This document shows, piece by piece, positions 1 to 9,244 of a stretch of 11,886 nt of DNA. Origin of the DNA: Euperipatoides rowelli (taxonomy: Eukaryota > Onychophora > Udeonychophora > Euonychophora > Peripatopsidae); NCBI GenBank assembly GCA_003024985.2, contig PXIH01S0002660.1; one strand, written 5' to 3'. A program made the position numbers and the translations under genes. The stretch's first letter is position 1. The number at the start of each line of letters is the position of its first letter. The notes beneath the pieces are model-generated. The model worked only from the letters and a program-made list of their open reading frames with translations. It was not told where the DNA came from and did not search any database.

Positions 1-832
1 ACAATGAAAATAGACTTGCCCATTTTTTGGGGGGATGGGGAGGGAGCAAATAACATGGGAATGTTTACCATAGTTCCAAACATGACACAAAATTCTGGGC
101 CAAAAAAAATGTACGTTGATTTCACCGGGTTTCGACTAGTTATAGATGATTCAACTTAATAGGACAGTTAGCTGCATTTATTACAGCTAACTAACATGTC
201 ATAATTGCCGTCATTTTTATAAAAGAACAAAACAGCATGATTTGTACTCATAAATTAAGAGATAACATCTTTTATTTTCACTTCAAGAGTGTAAACAAAC
301 AATATTCAACAAACAGTATATAGGCTATATCTATTTGTTGACCATGCTAGTGACTTTTCCAACCGTGCATGTTTCCTGAAACTTGATTGGTTTGCTACTT
401 ACTACATTTATTACGATAATTTATTAATTTAAGACTAGATATCTTCTCTGATTAATCTTTCAAATCAGTGATATGACAAAGAATAAAATAAAATAAAAAA
501 GAGGCTAGAATCAACAACAGAAGAAACAAGTTTTCATGAAGGCAAAATAAGCTTATAGAATATATAAAGCCTAGTGAATTTTTAAAATATATTATTTTGG
601 AAGTCTCATTAGGGAATGAATATTTTCATCATAATGTCAACACGTGGATATATTGTTTATTAATAAATTATCTTGTTATAATATTGTTAAATAATATATC
701 GTTAAATTCAACATTTTATTATTTTTTAAAAAAAAAATGCAAGGTATTTTTCTTTAAAACTTTTTGGGTCGGTTCACATTTATAGGGTGTCGGGTGACCA
801 AAATAAACATTTTTTGTTAGGGAACTTAGGCC

Positions 833-849
833 TATTATTATTATTATTG
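833..849. repeat. (ATT)n microsatellite
   Basis: About five uninterrupted ATT/TTA units follow the word TTAGGCCTA in an AT-rich stretch. It is a simple sequence repeat with no apparent function. Confidence 0.8.
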
Positions 850-1224
850 TTTATTTCAATGCCCATTATAATATAATATAGTAGCCTACTTAATTTGACA
901 TATATTTTTTTTCCCCCGAAGATTTTAGTTGAGATTAAGAAACAATTTAATTTTGCATTTGGTAAAAATAAAACGCCGTTTGTTTATTTAAGGCTAGCTT
1001 TTTATTTTATTTACTCTACGTTGTTTTTTTTATTTTATATCTTTGAAATCTTTGTTTAAATTTCTGAAAAAAAATAATTTAATATTATAATTAATTTACT
1101 GTATATTAAAAAAAACAATCCAAATGTACACTATGTCTTGTAATATATAACAGCCTAATATATTGTCAATTTGAAATTTTGGTTTGCAAAATTTTTACGT
1201 TTTGAATTATAAGATTTTGGGAGG

Positions 1225-1306
1225 GGGTGAGGGGCTAATTGTTTGATATCCGGATATTAATGGCAGTTATCCAGATAGCAAAATTAGTATTTTTGCCCAT
1301 CCCTAG
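1225..1306 (-). mobile_element. Possible single end of a hAT-type DNA transposon
   Basis: Read on the minus strand from 1306, the sequence starts TAGGGATGGGCAAAAATA and continues through a segment containing GGATATC/GATATCC-type words (around 1246-1258). Short TIRs beginning T/CAGGG followed by such subterminal repeats are typical of hAT elements. No matching inverted end or 8-bp duplication was found elsewhere in the window, so the other end is either left of position 1, decayed or absent. This is an inference from terminal sequence style only. Confidence 0.25.
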
Positions 1307-1633
1307 TTTCGGAACAGAGAACATTGAACTATGAAATAGTTGTGATTTGGGTTTTAAAAAACCCTACTATTTTTCTATTTACAGCTTCCACCGAATCTTT
1401 TTATTTTTCTATCTCATCTCTGTTTGATTTCAACATATGAACTAAAACAATTGAGTGCAGTGGTGCAAACCCTATTTAAAAAAGATACCATGGTGCCAAA
1501 AATACTATTATCAGGATGCGAGAAGAGGTTAAATTTTAGCTGGAGATTTGGGAGCCTTGTAAGCTCCCCAACACGGTTCAAGGTCAGAACCCCTAAAATC
1601 AAATGCTTGTTAGTGAATTTTGAAGTATATAAG

Positions 1634-1697
1634 TCATGGCCCCCACATCTTTTCTGGGGCCCTGTTGCCAGGCACTGTGGCGGGCCTCCAGTTTTTT
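1634..1697 (+). repeat. Dispersed GC-richer repeat, copy 1
   Basis: A locally GC-rich block in AT-rich surroundings. Its first 14 bases (TCATGGCCCCCACA, 1634-1647) recur exactly in reverse complement at 2410-2423. Both copies continue with a GGGCCC/GGCCC-rich stretch and end in CTGGAA/CTCCAG next to a T-run. The match outside the 14-mer is loose, so this is probably an old SINE-like or MITE-like family member. The small open frame across it (1424-1699) has no recognisable protein content. Confidence 0.45.
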
Positions 1698-1699
1698 AG

Positions 1700-2340
1700 C
1701 AATAATTTATTTTATGAACAGCTTCTTTAGTGCCCCGTGGCTGACCAGTGACCCTAGATCTGTTAAAGAAAAGCTCATCAAGTCCTAACAAAAAACCTCG
1801 GTCTTTTCCTTAATAAATAACATCTTGTAATCTGATANGNATTTCACTGCCAGTCANAGGCCCTAGGGTTATTATGAAACTGTATAAACATTAACATTAT
1901 AATGTACACCCATTTAAAAAAAAGAGAAAGGATTAAGTAATAATCATGCAAATAATTCCAAAATTGGGGTATATACTGACATCAAACGACGGGTTTATTC
2001 TTATGCTTCACAACACTATGCAAGAAAGATACATTTTGTTGTGTGTTCTCTTACAAAAAGCTTTTTAAAAAAGAATGCTTGGATCCAGGTGAAGAAGCAC
2101 TTTCTTTCCTTCTCACATGAACAAGAATACATTCAATTTCATGAATTCCAAGGCAAGAAACACCCTCCTCATTGATCTGATAATAAATATAAACAGGAAA
2201 ATTAAATGTTTCCTAAGAAAACGAGAAATAATAAAGGAATGGCGCCAACATCTGCTTTAAGTTAAGCTTGAAATTATCTGTGCGATTTTTGTCCAACGAT
2301 TATAAATATAATTTTTATAAAAGATATTATTAAAAAAAAA
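1700..2340. other. Noncoding AT-rich sequence with ambiguous bases
   Basis: No convincing coding frame, RNA gene or element boundary was seen. Three unresolved bases (1838, 1840, 1857) mark a low-quality patch. The remainder is AT-rich sequence with A-runs. Confidence 0.55.
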
Positions 2341-2344
2341 AAGT

Positions 2345-2423
2345 TTCCAGCAAGGGCCCCTAAAGGGCCCGGGACCTGTTGCTCCAGATGGCAACACTAG
2401 CAACACCCTTGTGGGGGCCATGA
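2345..2423 (-). repeat. Dispersed GC-richer repeat, copy 2 (inverted)
   Basis: This is the reverse-complement partner of the block at 1634-1697, sharing an exact 14-mer at its inner end (2410-2423). On the plus strand it starts beside a run of ten or so A residues, which in the element's orientation would be a 3' T-run. The inside holds CAAGGGCCCCTAAAGGGCCC, a short GGGCCC-based palindromic stretch. The family is not recognised. Confidence 0.45.
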
Positions 2424-2587
2424 TATAAGTACACTACAGCTTTTTATCAGATAAGAAAATGTTCATGCTTACTCACGAATCTAAGAATCTTTGAGTGGTT
2501 TAATTACAAGTGAACGATTTATCACAAATTATTTTGTTAGCCTTTTAAAACAATTATATACTTTTTCATTTTTTAAAAAGAAAAAAA

Positions 2588-2700
2588 TACCAGGGTCAAG
2601 ATCTGGTGGTAAGTGCCTAAGCTTCCCAGGCTTATGATATATACTAGGGAACAGGATCGATCCCTGGTAGTGGCAAATTCGGAAAGGGTTTTTTTCCCTT
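2588..2700 (+). mobile_element. tRNA-derived SINE
   Basis: A short retroposon-like unit with an internal RNA polymerase III promoter. An A-box-like segment, TCTGGTGGTAAGTGCC, lies at 2604-2619, and a B box, GGATCGATCCC, at 2654-2664 (general pattern GGTTCGANNCC), about 45 bases apart as in tRNA-derived SINEs. The B box is followed by a tRNA-unrelated stretch ending in a T-run and CCC around 2689-2700. The head, GGTGGTAAGTGCCTAAGCTT, closely resembles the units of the tandem array at the right edge (11631 onward), indicating a shared family. No clear target duplication was found, so the ends are approximate. It would be mobilised in trans by a LINE, as SINEs are. Confidence 0.65.
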
Positions 2701-2704
2701 AGAA

Positions 2705-3508
2705 TTTATATTCAGGATTTTTTTTCTCAGTAGGCTACTTTGTCATTAATATAAGATCTAAACACTTGTATAAAAAATAAGTTTATTTTTATTTTTATAT
2801 AAAAAGTGCCTGGTCTAAATGCACCCCTGATTGAGTGTCTGCTTTATTAGTAACATTTAATAAATTTCCAGCTCTTTATTTTTTCTATTTTGTTAAGTAG
2901 GCTACTGTAGTTTTTATTATTTAACCAGTACTATTTTTATTATAATTAGCATGTCTATAGAAACTAAACTTTGTTGTTATTCATTATCTTTCATTTTATT
3001 AATGATAAACTGCTTAAAGTCTTTTTTTTTTTCGTTCTAGATTTTAATAGCTTTTTTTTCCCCTACCTTAGCTGTTTTTAAGGCTTTTTTCTAAGTAGAA
3101 ACCATATAATGTTTTATTGATTATTAATTTAGACTTGTTAAAATTTACTGAACTAAGAAAATATTATGAAAACTCATTTTTTTAACGTTAAACTATTTAA
3201 ATATTAATGAACAATAATTTTATTCATCCATTATAGTTTAAAATTTTTGGTTTAAGAAAAAAATATATATTTATGGGTATTGTGTTTATTATGTTAACAT
3301 TTTTTTTATCATTACCGTATATGCATAATTTAAGGGTTTTAAATAGCAATAGATTTTTAATGCTTCACTAATCAGTATAGAATTTCATTTTATCATAAAT
3401 TAATGACATTTTTAATACTGTAATTCCTGTTGAGAATCATAGCATGGTATTGAACTAGTAAATCTTTCATTATCTTTGGTTACATAAATTTATAAATCTA
3501 GACAAAGA
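2705..3508. other. AT-rich noncoding sequence, no gene seen
   Basis: Very AT-rich sequence with many T-runs. Two copies of the word TAGGCTA (2731-2737 and 2898-2904) stand out, as discussed in the findings. No open frame of note, RNA gene or transposon end was identified before the hAT target duplication at 3509. Confidence 0.55.
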
Positions 3509-3527
3509 CTAAATACTAGGGTTACCA
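3509..3527 (+). repeat. hAT left end: 8-bp target duplication plus TIR
   Basis: CTAAATAC (3509-3516) is the target duplication. It is followed by the 11-bp terminal inverted repeat TAGGGTTACCA (3517-3527). Both are matched exactly at the other end (4554-4572). Confidence 0.9.
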
Positions 3528-4564
3528 GAGTCAAAGGATCCAGAAAGAAGACACCATTTAAAAGCATGCGGATTTACAGGCACCACTCCCAGCAAGGTCA
3601 AGGGAATGAATATTCAAGGGGGAAGGGGGATAGGCAAATTAAAAAAAAAAAAAGTTTTCAGGTACTGATTAGGCAACGGTTTAGTGGATGTCTACACTTA
3701 TCTCCCATGGAATCAGGGGTAAGAATCCTGATGGGGCAGGGAATTAGGGACCAATAAATATGTTTTTGAGATATGTGCATGCTTAGTGCAAAATGTATAT
3801 TTCCAAGTGTAAATTAAACACAATACAATGAATTGGTCATTCTGCTCACCCATTCATGTTTGTGTAAACTATTCTTAGTAAATTTCAGGATTCCATTTAT
3901 ATGCTATATCTATATTCAAGTTAAGATCAACAAACACGAAAATAAAAAAAATTAGAAATTATTTATTTGCATTTTTATTAATTTCTTAATAAATTTTCCA
4001 AAGCCATTAGATTGGGCAAAGGAGAATCAAAATGAAAACCAATAGCATTTTATTTTTCTCCTGATTAATTACTTTAGTTAAAATACAACTACAAACTTGG
4101 AGATCTATTTTTTAATTTTTAACTATCTTAATGTTAAAGGCTTATAAAACACTGAAACTCATTGAATATAAACTAACATGAACAATAATGTCTATTTTTA
4201 AATGATTTCATGTCGACAAGAGTTTAAATGCTAGGCAATTCTTGACTAGATTAAAAAAAAACATAATCTCTTTGTTTAAGTGACTAAGAATAGAAACCTA
4301 GAAAAATGTTATATACCAATACCAGTTTTATTAGCCATTCTACTTTAAATTATTTACAACTAACTAAAGAAAATGAATAATTTATTGTATACTGTTTTAT
4401 AGTTATGATAATAATATAATAAATGTTTTTGTTCATTCAAAATTAACTATTTTTATCAAATTATTGAAAAGGCCAGATAATTATCATATTTCCCCCCCCA
4501 TGAATGTTTTTTTTAACTGAAAAAGAGGACATGTCCGGGGCAAAAAGGACATATGGTAACCCTA
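3517..4564. mobile_element. Non-autonomous hAT-superfamily DNA transposon
   Basis: A 1048-bp element bounded by perfect 11-bp terminal inverted repeats (TAGGGTTACCA at 3517-3527 and TGGTAACCCTA at 4554-4564). It is flanked by an identical 8-bp direct repeat, CTAAATAC (3509-3516 and 4565-4572). An 8-bp duplication with T/CAGGG-type termini is diagnostic of the hAT superfamily. The interior has no transposase-like open frame; the frame at 3566-3757 is short, contains a poly-lysine run from a poly-A tract and has no domain. The element therefore depended on a transposase supplied elsewhere. The right subterminal region contains the palindrome GGACATGTCC and GTCC/GGAC motifs, possible transposase-binding sites. 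The intact duplication implies a clean insertion with no later rearrangement at its ends. Confidence 0.85.
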
Positions 4565-4572
4565 CTAAATAC
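4554..4572 (-). repeat. hAT right end: TIR plus 8-bp target duplication
   Basis: TGGTAACCCTA (4554-4564) is the inverted terminal repeat. CTAAATAC (4565-4572) is the second copy of the target duplication. Confidence 0.9.
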
Positions 4573-4591
4573 TCCTCCATCCATGGATTTT

Positions 4592-4852
4592 TGTTTTAGC
4601 TGGCAATCTCAATGAGAAGGTTTTAATAAAAGCACTCAACCAGTTATTGTAACATATTAAACTATTTAATAATAAAATAATAACGTTAAACAGATTACAT
4701 ATAACATAACATTACTTCACCATAAGAACATCAGAATAGCAGACGACAATTTTCTCCAATTAGCATCTACTAGATCGAAATCTCATTTTAGTCTCGTTTA
4801 CTAATAAAACATCAGTACATACGTACCGTACACTAAATATACAGGTATAACA
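4592..4852 (-). repeat. 3' LTR of the copia element
   Basis: About 261 bp, aligning end to end with the segment at 6962-7233. By hand I count about 16 substitutions and three indels, one of which is a 13-base insertion or duplication present in the other LTR. The outer ends form the short inverted repeat TGTT..AACA expected of LTRs. A divergence of around 6 per cent shows that the insertion is not recent. Confidence 0.9.
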
Positions 4853-4942
4853 AATTAGCCTTTTACGCATGGACTGATAAAGTTTTCTTGCCAATACCCA
4901 GTTTTAGATTGTCATTTATTTTAGTCCCACATATAGGTTTGG

Positions 4943-5935
4943 TTAAAAATCAGCTTCCATATCTTCTGACTTTACAAAGTTCAACTTGATAGTTCCTTAT
5001 GACAATTCTTCTTAACGAAATGAAACTTTCTATTGATATGTTTCGTTCTTGTTAAGGGTGCTGAACTTTTAAACCATTCTATAGCAGCCTTACTATCTGT
5101 ATTTATCACTACTGGTAGTTTTATATATTCCTTTAATTCCAGCTCAGATAATAAACTTGTTATCCACTTAATCTCTCTCACTTTCACTAATAGCAATCAT
5201 CTCTGCTTCACAAGTTGAGAGTGTTACCAAATTTTGTTTTTTACATTTNCANCTCATGAATGATTCCCCTAAGCTTTACAATGTATCAACCAAAGGATTT
5301 GCTATCTGCTGTGGATGTCCAGCTTGAATCAGTGCTTACATTTCTATTCCCCTTTCTACTGGAATATTTGAGCATATAGTCTTTAGTCCCTTTTAGATAA
5401 CGATATATTCTTTTTACAGCTTTTAAATGCACTAGTTTTGGATTTTTATTACATTGTGATAGTCTACTTACACTATGAGCTAAATCAACATTTGTATAAT
5501 TCTCTTTCATTAATAATTTGCACCTCTTTCTCATTAAATTTAACAGTTCTAGCTTCATGTATTTTTCCATCAACAGGGTCATAAATTCTATATTTTTTTT
5601 CATTTGTATATTCATTTTCTTGTTTTATTTCAAGCACATACATTTTATTTTTTTCATTTGCTTCGACTATCAGTTCATTTTTATTATAATAGATTTTTGC
5701 TTTATTATTTTCAAATACAACTTTATATCCTTTGTTTACTAAGCATCTAATTGCCAATAAGTTAATTTTTAATCTAGGTACATATAATACATCATTAATA
5801 CATATATTTCTTTCTTTTCCTTCACTAGTTTTATCACAAATTCTTACTTTACCTTTTATATTAGCTTTTAAAAATCTTCCCTCTTCTGCAATACTAATTT
5901 TAGTGAATATTTTTTCACATTCATATAACCATGCA
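4943..5935 (-). pseudogene. copia pol remnant: pre-integrase segment, integrase tail and RNase H
   Basis: Translated pieces appear in the order expected for copia pol but with large parts missing. From 5935 down, a protease-to-pre-integrase stretch ends near NKMYVLEIKQ (about 5625). It runs directly into KKYRIYDPVDGKIHEARTVK, which looks like the segment following the integrase core, so the DDE core is deleted. After KFNEKE (near 5520) it jumps, in another frame, to DLAHSVSRLS and YRYLKGTKDY at the end of the reverse transcriptase connection region, so the polymerase domain is also gone. RNase H keeps TDSSW (first Asp), STCEAEM (Glu) and NTDSKAAIEW (Asp), then TKHINRKFHFVKKN. A one-base frameshift lies after CEAEMIAIS (near 5180) and another near the C-terminus. 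The natural end, EDMEADF then TAA, is at 4943. Two N bases at 5249 and 5252 lie within it. Confidence 0.85.
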
Positions 5936-6881
5936 TTATTTGATATGTGACGTACAGCCTGTGTCTAAATTCCATTCTTTACATCTTTTATATACTGATT
6001 TATTAACTATATCATCTATATTAAATGCATAATCAGTACTTACCATTTCTGCTTTTTCATACCTGTGGTCATCTTTGTTTTTATTTCCATTTTTAAAATT
6101 CCATGCTTCCGCCATGTTGCTTTGTTTACATTTATCTCGCACATGTGCGTTTTCCTTCCGATCCCAGCATGCTTTAGCCATGTGACCTATTTTTCCACAA
6201 TTATAGCATTTTAAATCATTACGAAATGGTAATTTTCCTTTTGATTTTGCTTTATATGCATTTTCAAACTTATTTATATAGGATATTCCATCATTTATGC
6301 GATTTTCTTCTTCTTTTAATGCTTGCTGAACTTCTTCGGGGGTTGCCGATCTTTGCGGTCGTAATACAGCAGCAGCACCTTCCAGCTTTGGATTGATTCC
6401 TCTCACCATGTAGTAAACAAGCTCCCTTTCCAAGATTGGTTGAACTAATGAGGCACATTTTGTTTAAATATTTCTTGCTCGAGTTATATATTCGTCTACG
6501 TTGTCATTGTCCATACAAATATTTTTTAATTCTAGCATTATGTCGATACGGCTGTCTTCTAGATTTCCTGCAGGTATTTTTTTCAATTTGGTCCAGACTT
6601 TTTTCGCGTTAGTTTCATTAATAAACATTCCAGCTTGCACTGGTGACAATGTTAGGATAATGACTCCAAATGTGTGTCATTTTTTTTCTTCTCATGCAGC
6701 TCTTGTTTTAAATTCGGCAGATGTTGGGTCTTGACTTATTTCCAGTTCTTCACTTTCAATAACTGGTCTAAATAATCTTTTCTCTCTTAATATTGCACTC
6801 TTTTAATTGCCAAATATGATAATTTGTAACATTTAAGAGCTCTATTCTCCCCATAGAGATTGCTCCATCCATTTCTGCCAT
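5936..6881 (-). pseudogene. copia gag with zinc knuckle and protease start, broken
   Basis: The likely original ATG is at 6879-6881, beginning MAEMDGAISMGRIELLN and followed by NYHIWQLK, in the style of a copia gag N-terminus. The frame then breaks near 6790 and again, with a TGA, near 6685. Gag continues as VQAGMFINETNAKKVWTKLK to VDEYITRARNI, where an in-frame TAA (6464-6466) interrupts it. After this comes the nucleocapsid part with a CCHC knuckle, CYNCGKIGHMAKAC (C-X2-C-X4-H-X4-C, about 6170-6212), which binds RNA during particle assembly. It ends with the aspartic protease motif WNLDTGCTSHI (about 5942-5974), where a one-base frameshift gives a stop at 5936. The reading resumes one frame over as NNAWLYECEK. 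The product cannot be made intact. Confidence 0.88.
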
Positions 6882-6945
6882 TTTTCTTCTTTTTTCGTAA
6901 TGGCTAGTTCTCGAAGTTTTGAAGATAATTTTTAAATAAATACTA

Positions 6946-6958
6946 GCTTCTGCTACCA
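6946..6958 (-). other. Primer binding site of the copia element
   Basis: On the minus strand TGGTAGCAGAAGC begins three bases inside the 5' LTR. This is close to the common copia primer site that pairs with initiator methionine tRNA, although copia elements often use an internal part of that tRNA. Its position next to the LTR fixes the element's orientation. Confidence 0.75.
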
Positions 6959-6961
6959 ATT

Positions 6962-7233
6962 TGTTATAGCTGTCAATCTCAATGGGAAGGTTTTAATAAA
7001 AGCACCTAACCAGTTATTATAACATGTTAAACTATTTAATAATAAAATAATAATGTTAAACAGATTACATATAGCATAACATTACTTCACCATAAGAACA
7101 TCAGAGTAGCAGACAATCATAGCAGACAACAATTTTCTCCAATTAGCATCTACTAGATCNAGATNTCACTTTAGTCTCGTTTACTTATAAAACGTCATCA
7201 GTACATATGTACACTAAATAAACAGGTATAACA
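6962..7233 (-). repeat. 5' LTR of the copia element
   Basis: About 272 bp, the partner of 4592-4852. It has a 13-base local duplication around AGCAGACAATCATAGCAGAC that the other LTR lacks, and unresolved bases at 7160 and 7165. The LTR would carry the promoter for minus-strand transcription, but I could not point to a convincing TATA element. Confidence 0.9.
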
Positions 7234-7238
7234 GATTT

Positions 7239-8542
7239 CTTATAACTCTTTGGTTCCAACACTTTATGTCATGACTGTTGCAAAAAGGCATTTTAATGCG
7301 GGCTCATTTAAGTTAAAAAACTTCATTATTTTGTCTCGCTACCAGAAAAAATTTCACTTCAGTTTATATACAGTAGCCTACCGTTTTGTTAATGCTAATA
7401 AAATAACAGTAGCTACAAAATTCAAATATACCTAATACAAAATCTGAGGAAAAGCCTAATTTCACCTATAAACCATTTCAACATTAATTTTAAAAAAAAA
7501 CGGAAAAACCTTTATCCTGATGGGGTGAGTAGCCTAAATAACTTTTATCCTATTATCGTGAATGAACATGTCCTAACAAAAATGATGTGATTTAAATTTA
7601 TTGTTATAAAATATAAATTTGATGGAAAAAGTAATATACAAAATAAGAATAGAAACATAATTTATTCAGTGTTAAATGAGAAAGCATTTACAGAATTGTC
7701 AGTGAAATTTACCAGTTAGCTTATGGTAAATATATAAAGGTCATACCTCTCTCTAAAAAAAAAACAGAGACCCTAAAACCCAACTCTAATAATCTAAAAT
7801 CAAGCTTGTTGAAAAACATTCAAACAAAGTTGATTTTAAATGGCAGTGATAATTTTTATAATAAATAAAACCCAATGAAAGTCAGATACAAAATATCCTG
7901 CATCGATTAAAACTTAAATTTTGTTTCAAAAATAGTTTTAAAAATGCCACTGTTTTTTAAAAACAGGTATATGGACCCAAAATTTTCCTAGATTTTGGTA
8001 CAAGATAAGAAATACAAAAAGGAACTATTTTTTTTTTTTAAAAAAAAAAGAAAGATATATTCTTGTTTTAAGTTCACACAATACCAGTTATATACAGAAA
8101 AAATATAATAAAAAAAATTGTATGTATGCATATCACATACATGAACAAAATTTACAATATTTATGAACAATATATAGACCAACTGATTGAGGGAGGGGAC
8201 ATAATGATTTGCATTGCTTATTCACAGGAACAATATACAGTATTTGAAATAGGTGGGAAGTCCAATATCAAATATGGTCATAGATTGTTAAATGTTGCTC
8301 TACAAAACAAAAATAACAAAAACAAAAAAAAAAGGACAAAATGCCCACAGAAATAACCTTCGTACAAAATGAGCACAGTAGAACTAAAGCTAGTCCTTTT
8401 AGTTGTTCATCAAGGAAAGGTTCTCCCTAACTTGCACAGGTACTTTGTCAATTTGAGTATATTTGGTCCTTCATAAATGAAGAGTACACAAACATTTGTC
8501 CATTTTATAATGGAGGTCATTATTCCAGAGCAAATAGAACAT
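7239..8542. other. AT-rich sequence downstream of TMEM86, probably including its 3' UTR
   Basis: No coding frame is supported; the short open frames are shadows or AT-rich chance frames. The part next to 8542 should be the 3' UTR of the minus-strand TMEM86 gene. Minus-strand AATAAA hexamers occur at 7661-7666 and 7597-7602, which would allow a 3' UTR of roughly 0.9 kb, but no cleavage site can be fixed by eye. A T-run followed by an A-run at about 8029-8050 forms a simple palindrome. TAGCCTA words occur at 7374 and 7530. Confidence 0.45.
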
Positions 8543-9244
8543 TTACTGCTGTTTCTGATGTGCAACCACCGTGGCACTGGCTCTGCTATCCACAACAGAG
8601 AGTGCGATACCAAGCTGTGCAGCGTAATATGTAATCATAACTAACTGCTGAGAATAAGGGAAATGGAAACAAAACATCTCAATACCAATCATAGAGTCGG
8701 ACAACACAAAGAAAATGGCACCCGCACAACCACACAGCTTGGTCCACGTCCACAAATCATCAAAGAACTGTACACGAGCTATAGCGCGCCAAGCCATGAA
8801 GAAGATAAGAATCATATATATAGGTACCATCCACACCATTTCCCCTTGAAGTCCAGGATATAAATAATAATAAACGAGTATTCCAAAAAAACCTAAAACA
8901 CTACCTGCGTATGGATTCTTTGGGTGCATGCCAAACGCTGTACCATACATAACCTGAGCAATGCCAAACATAAACATCCCAGGTATAAAATATCCCAATG
9001 ATTTATATTGTAGAAGAGCATCTCCTAATGCAGAGAAAATGAGTCCAGTTAAAATTCTACGAGAGTAGGCATATTCATCTGATAAGCTCATTCCATGAAG
9101 TAATACAAATACACATAATGAAAGAATGGGCAAACATTTGATCAGACAGGCCAATGTTGATGGTTGGTCATCAGGAAGCATTAACACAAAGTATATGCTA
9201 ACTGTTTTGAAGAATGGCACCAGTTTAGGACCAACACTTTTTAA
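8543..9244 (-). CDS. TMEM86: TMEM86-family lysoplasmalogenase, terminal coding exon
   Basis: Encodes 233 residues and a TAA stop (8543-8545) of a TMEM86/YhhN-family membrane protein. Family members hydrolyse the vinyl-ether bond of lysoplasmalogens, releasing an aldehyde and a glycerophospho base, in internal membranes. The block GPKLVPFFK (residues 5-13), GLIFSALGDALL (about 67-78), SAFGM-like TAFGMHP, MAWRA and PYSQQLVMITYYAAQ (about 197-211) follow the vertebrate TMEM86A order without gaps. About eight hydrophobic segments are visible (roughly 14-24, 30-50, 63-79, 84-102, 112-129, 136-154, 168-185, 198-219). The conserved aspartates in GDALL (75) and LSDSM (183) are present. The exon starts just after a polypyrimidine tract and TTTGCAG on the minus strand, so the codons before LKSVGPK are intron; the missing first exon should add only about 7-12 residues. 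The exon is richer in GC than its flanks and intact. GYFIPG replaces the more usual GYF-x-HG. Confidence 0.95.
   Translation of the reverse strand, partial: LKSVGPKLVPFFKTVSIYFVLMLPDDQPSTLACLIKCLPILSLCVFVLLHGMSLSDEYAYSRRILTGLIFSALGDALLQYKSLGYFIPGMFMFGIAQVMYGTAFGMHPKNPYAGSVLGFFGILVYYYLYPGLQGEMVWMVPIYMILIFFMAWRAIARVQFFDDLWTWTKLCGCAGAIFFVLSDSMIGIEMFCFHFPYSQQLVMITYYAAQLGIALSVVDSRASATVVAHQKQQ

Larger units (their letters stand above)
1..1540. other. AT-rich noncoding sequence, no gene seen
   Basis: This stretch is very AT-rich, with many A and T runs, a short ATT microsatellite near 833 and a T-run followed by C-run near 904-917. The only open frame here (597-785) is short, hydrophobic and composed of AT-rich codons, with no recognisable domain, so I do not call a gene. 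A segment near 1225-1305 resembles the subterminal part of a hAT transposon and is listed separately. Confidence 0.6.
4592..7233 (-). mobile_element. Ty1/copia LTR retrotransposon, internally deleted and decayed
   Basis: A 2.64-kb element reading on the minus strand. It is delimited by two LTRs of about 261 and 272 bp that start TGTTATA and end in TATAACA or close variants. A short direct repeat GATTT flanks it (4586-4590, with one further T before the LTR; 7234-7238), consistent with a 5-bp target duplication. Going inward from the 5' LTR come a primer binding site, a broken gag with a CCHC zinc knuckle, a protease fragment, remnants of the integrase region and the RNase H domain, in the copia order. 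Autonomous copia elements are usually about 5 kb. Here the integrase core and reverse transcriptase are missing. No clear polypurine tract was recognised next to the 3' LTR. It lies immediately right of the hAT element. Confidence 0.9.

Noticed and set aside
15-50. GCCCATTTTTTGGGGGGATG as the missing partner of the hAT-like end at 1306
   Set aside because: TTGCCCAT lies in the same orientation as at the right end, not inverted, and no 8-bp duplication matches.
597-785. Short hydrophobic plus-strand open frame
   Set aside because: Built from AT-rich codons over T- and A-runs, with no domain, no homologous look and no coding-like composition.
1424-1699. 91-codon plus-strand open frame with an overlapping minus-strand frame
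   Set aside because: Runs through a dispersed repeat, uses a non-distinctive sequence, has no motif, and both strands are open in parts.
2604-2664. A functional tRNA gene
   Set aside because: Has A- and B-box-like segments but no cloverleaf with a recognisable anticodon stem and acceptor pairing; fits a SINE head better.
3566-3757. 63-codon frame inside the hAT element
   Set aside because: Contains a lysine run from a poly-A tract and shows no transposase motif. The element is otherwise noncoding.
5033-5950. Plus-strand frames across the copia element (5033-5218, 5518-5742, 5732-5950, 6501-6734)
   Set aside because: Antisense shadows of the minus-strand gag-pol remnants; hydrophobic only because the coding strand is A-rich.
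7988-8356. Minus-strand frame 7988-8182 and plus-strand frame 8126-8356
   Set aside because: Translations of T-runs and A-runs in the presumed 3' UTR; no protein-like content.
8663-8863. Plus-strand frame opposite TMEM86, and the minus-strand 8410-8613 frame
   Set aside because: Shadows of the TMEM86 exon in other frames; the exon itself has clear family homology.
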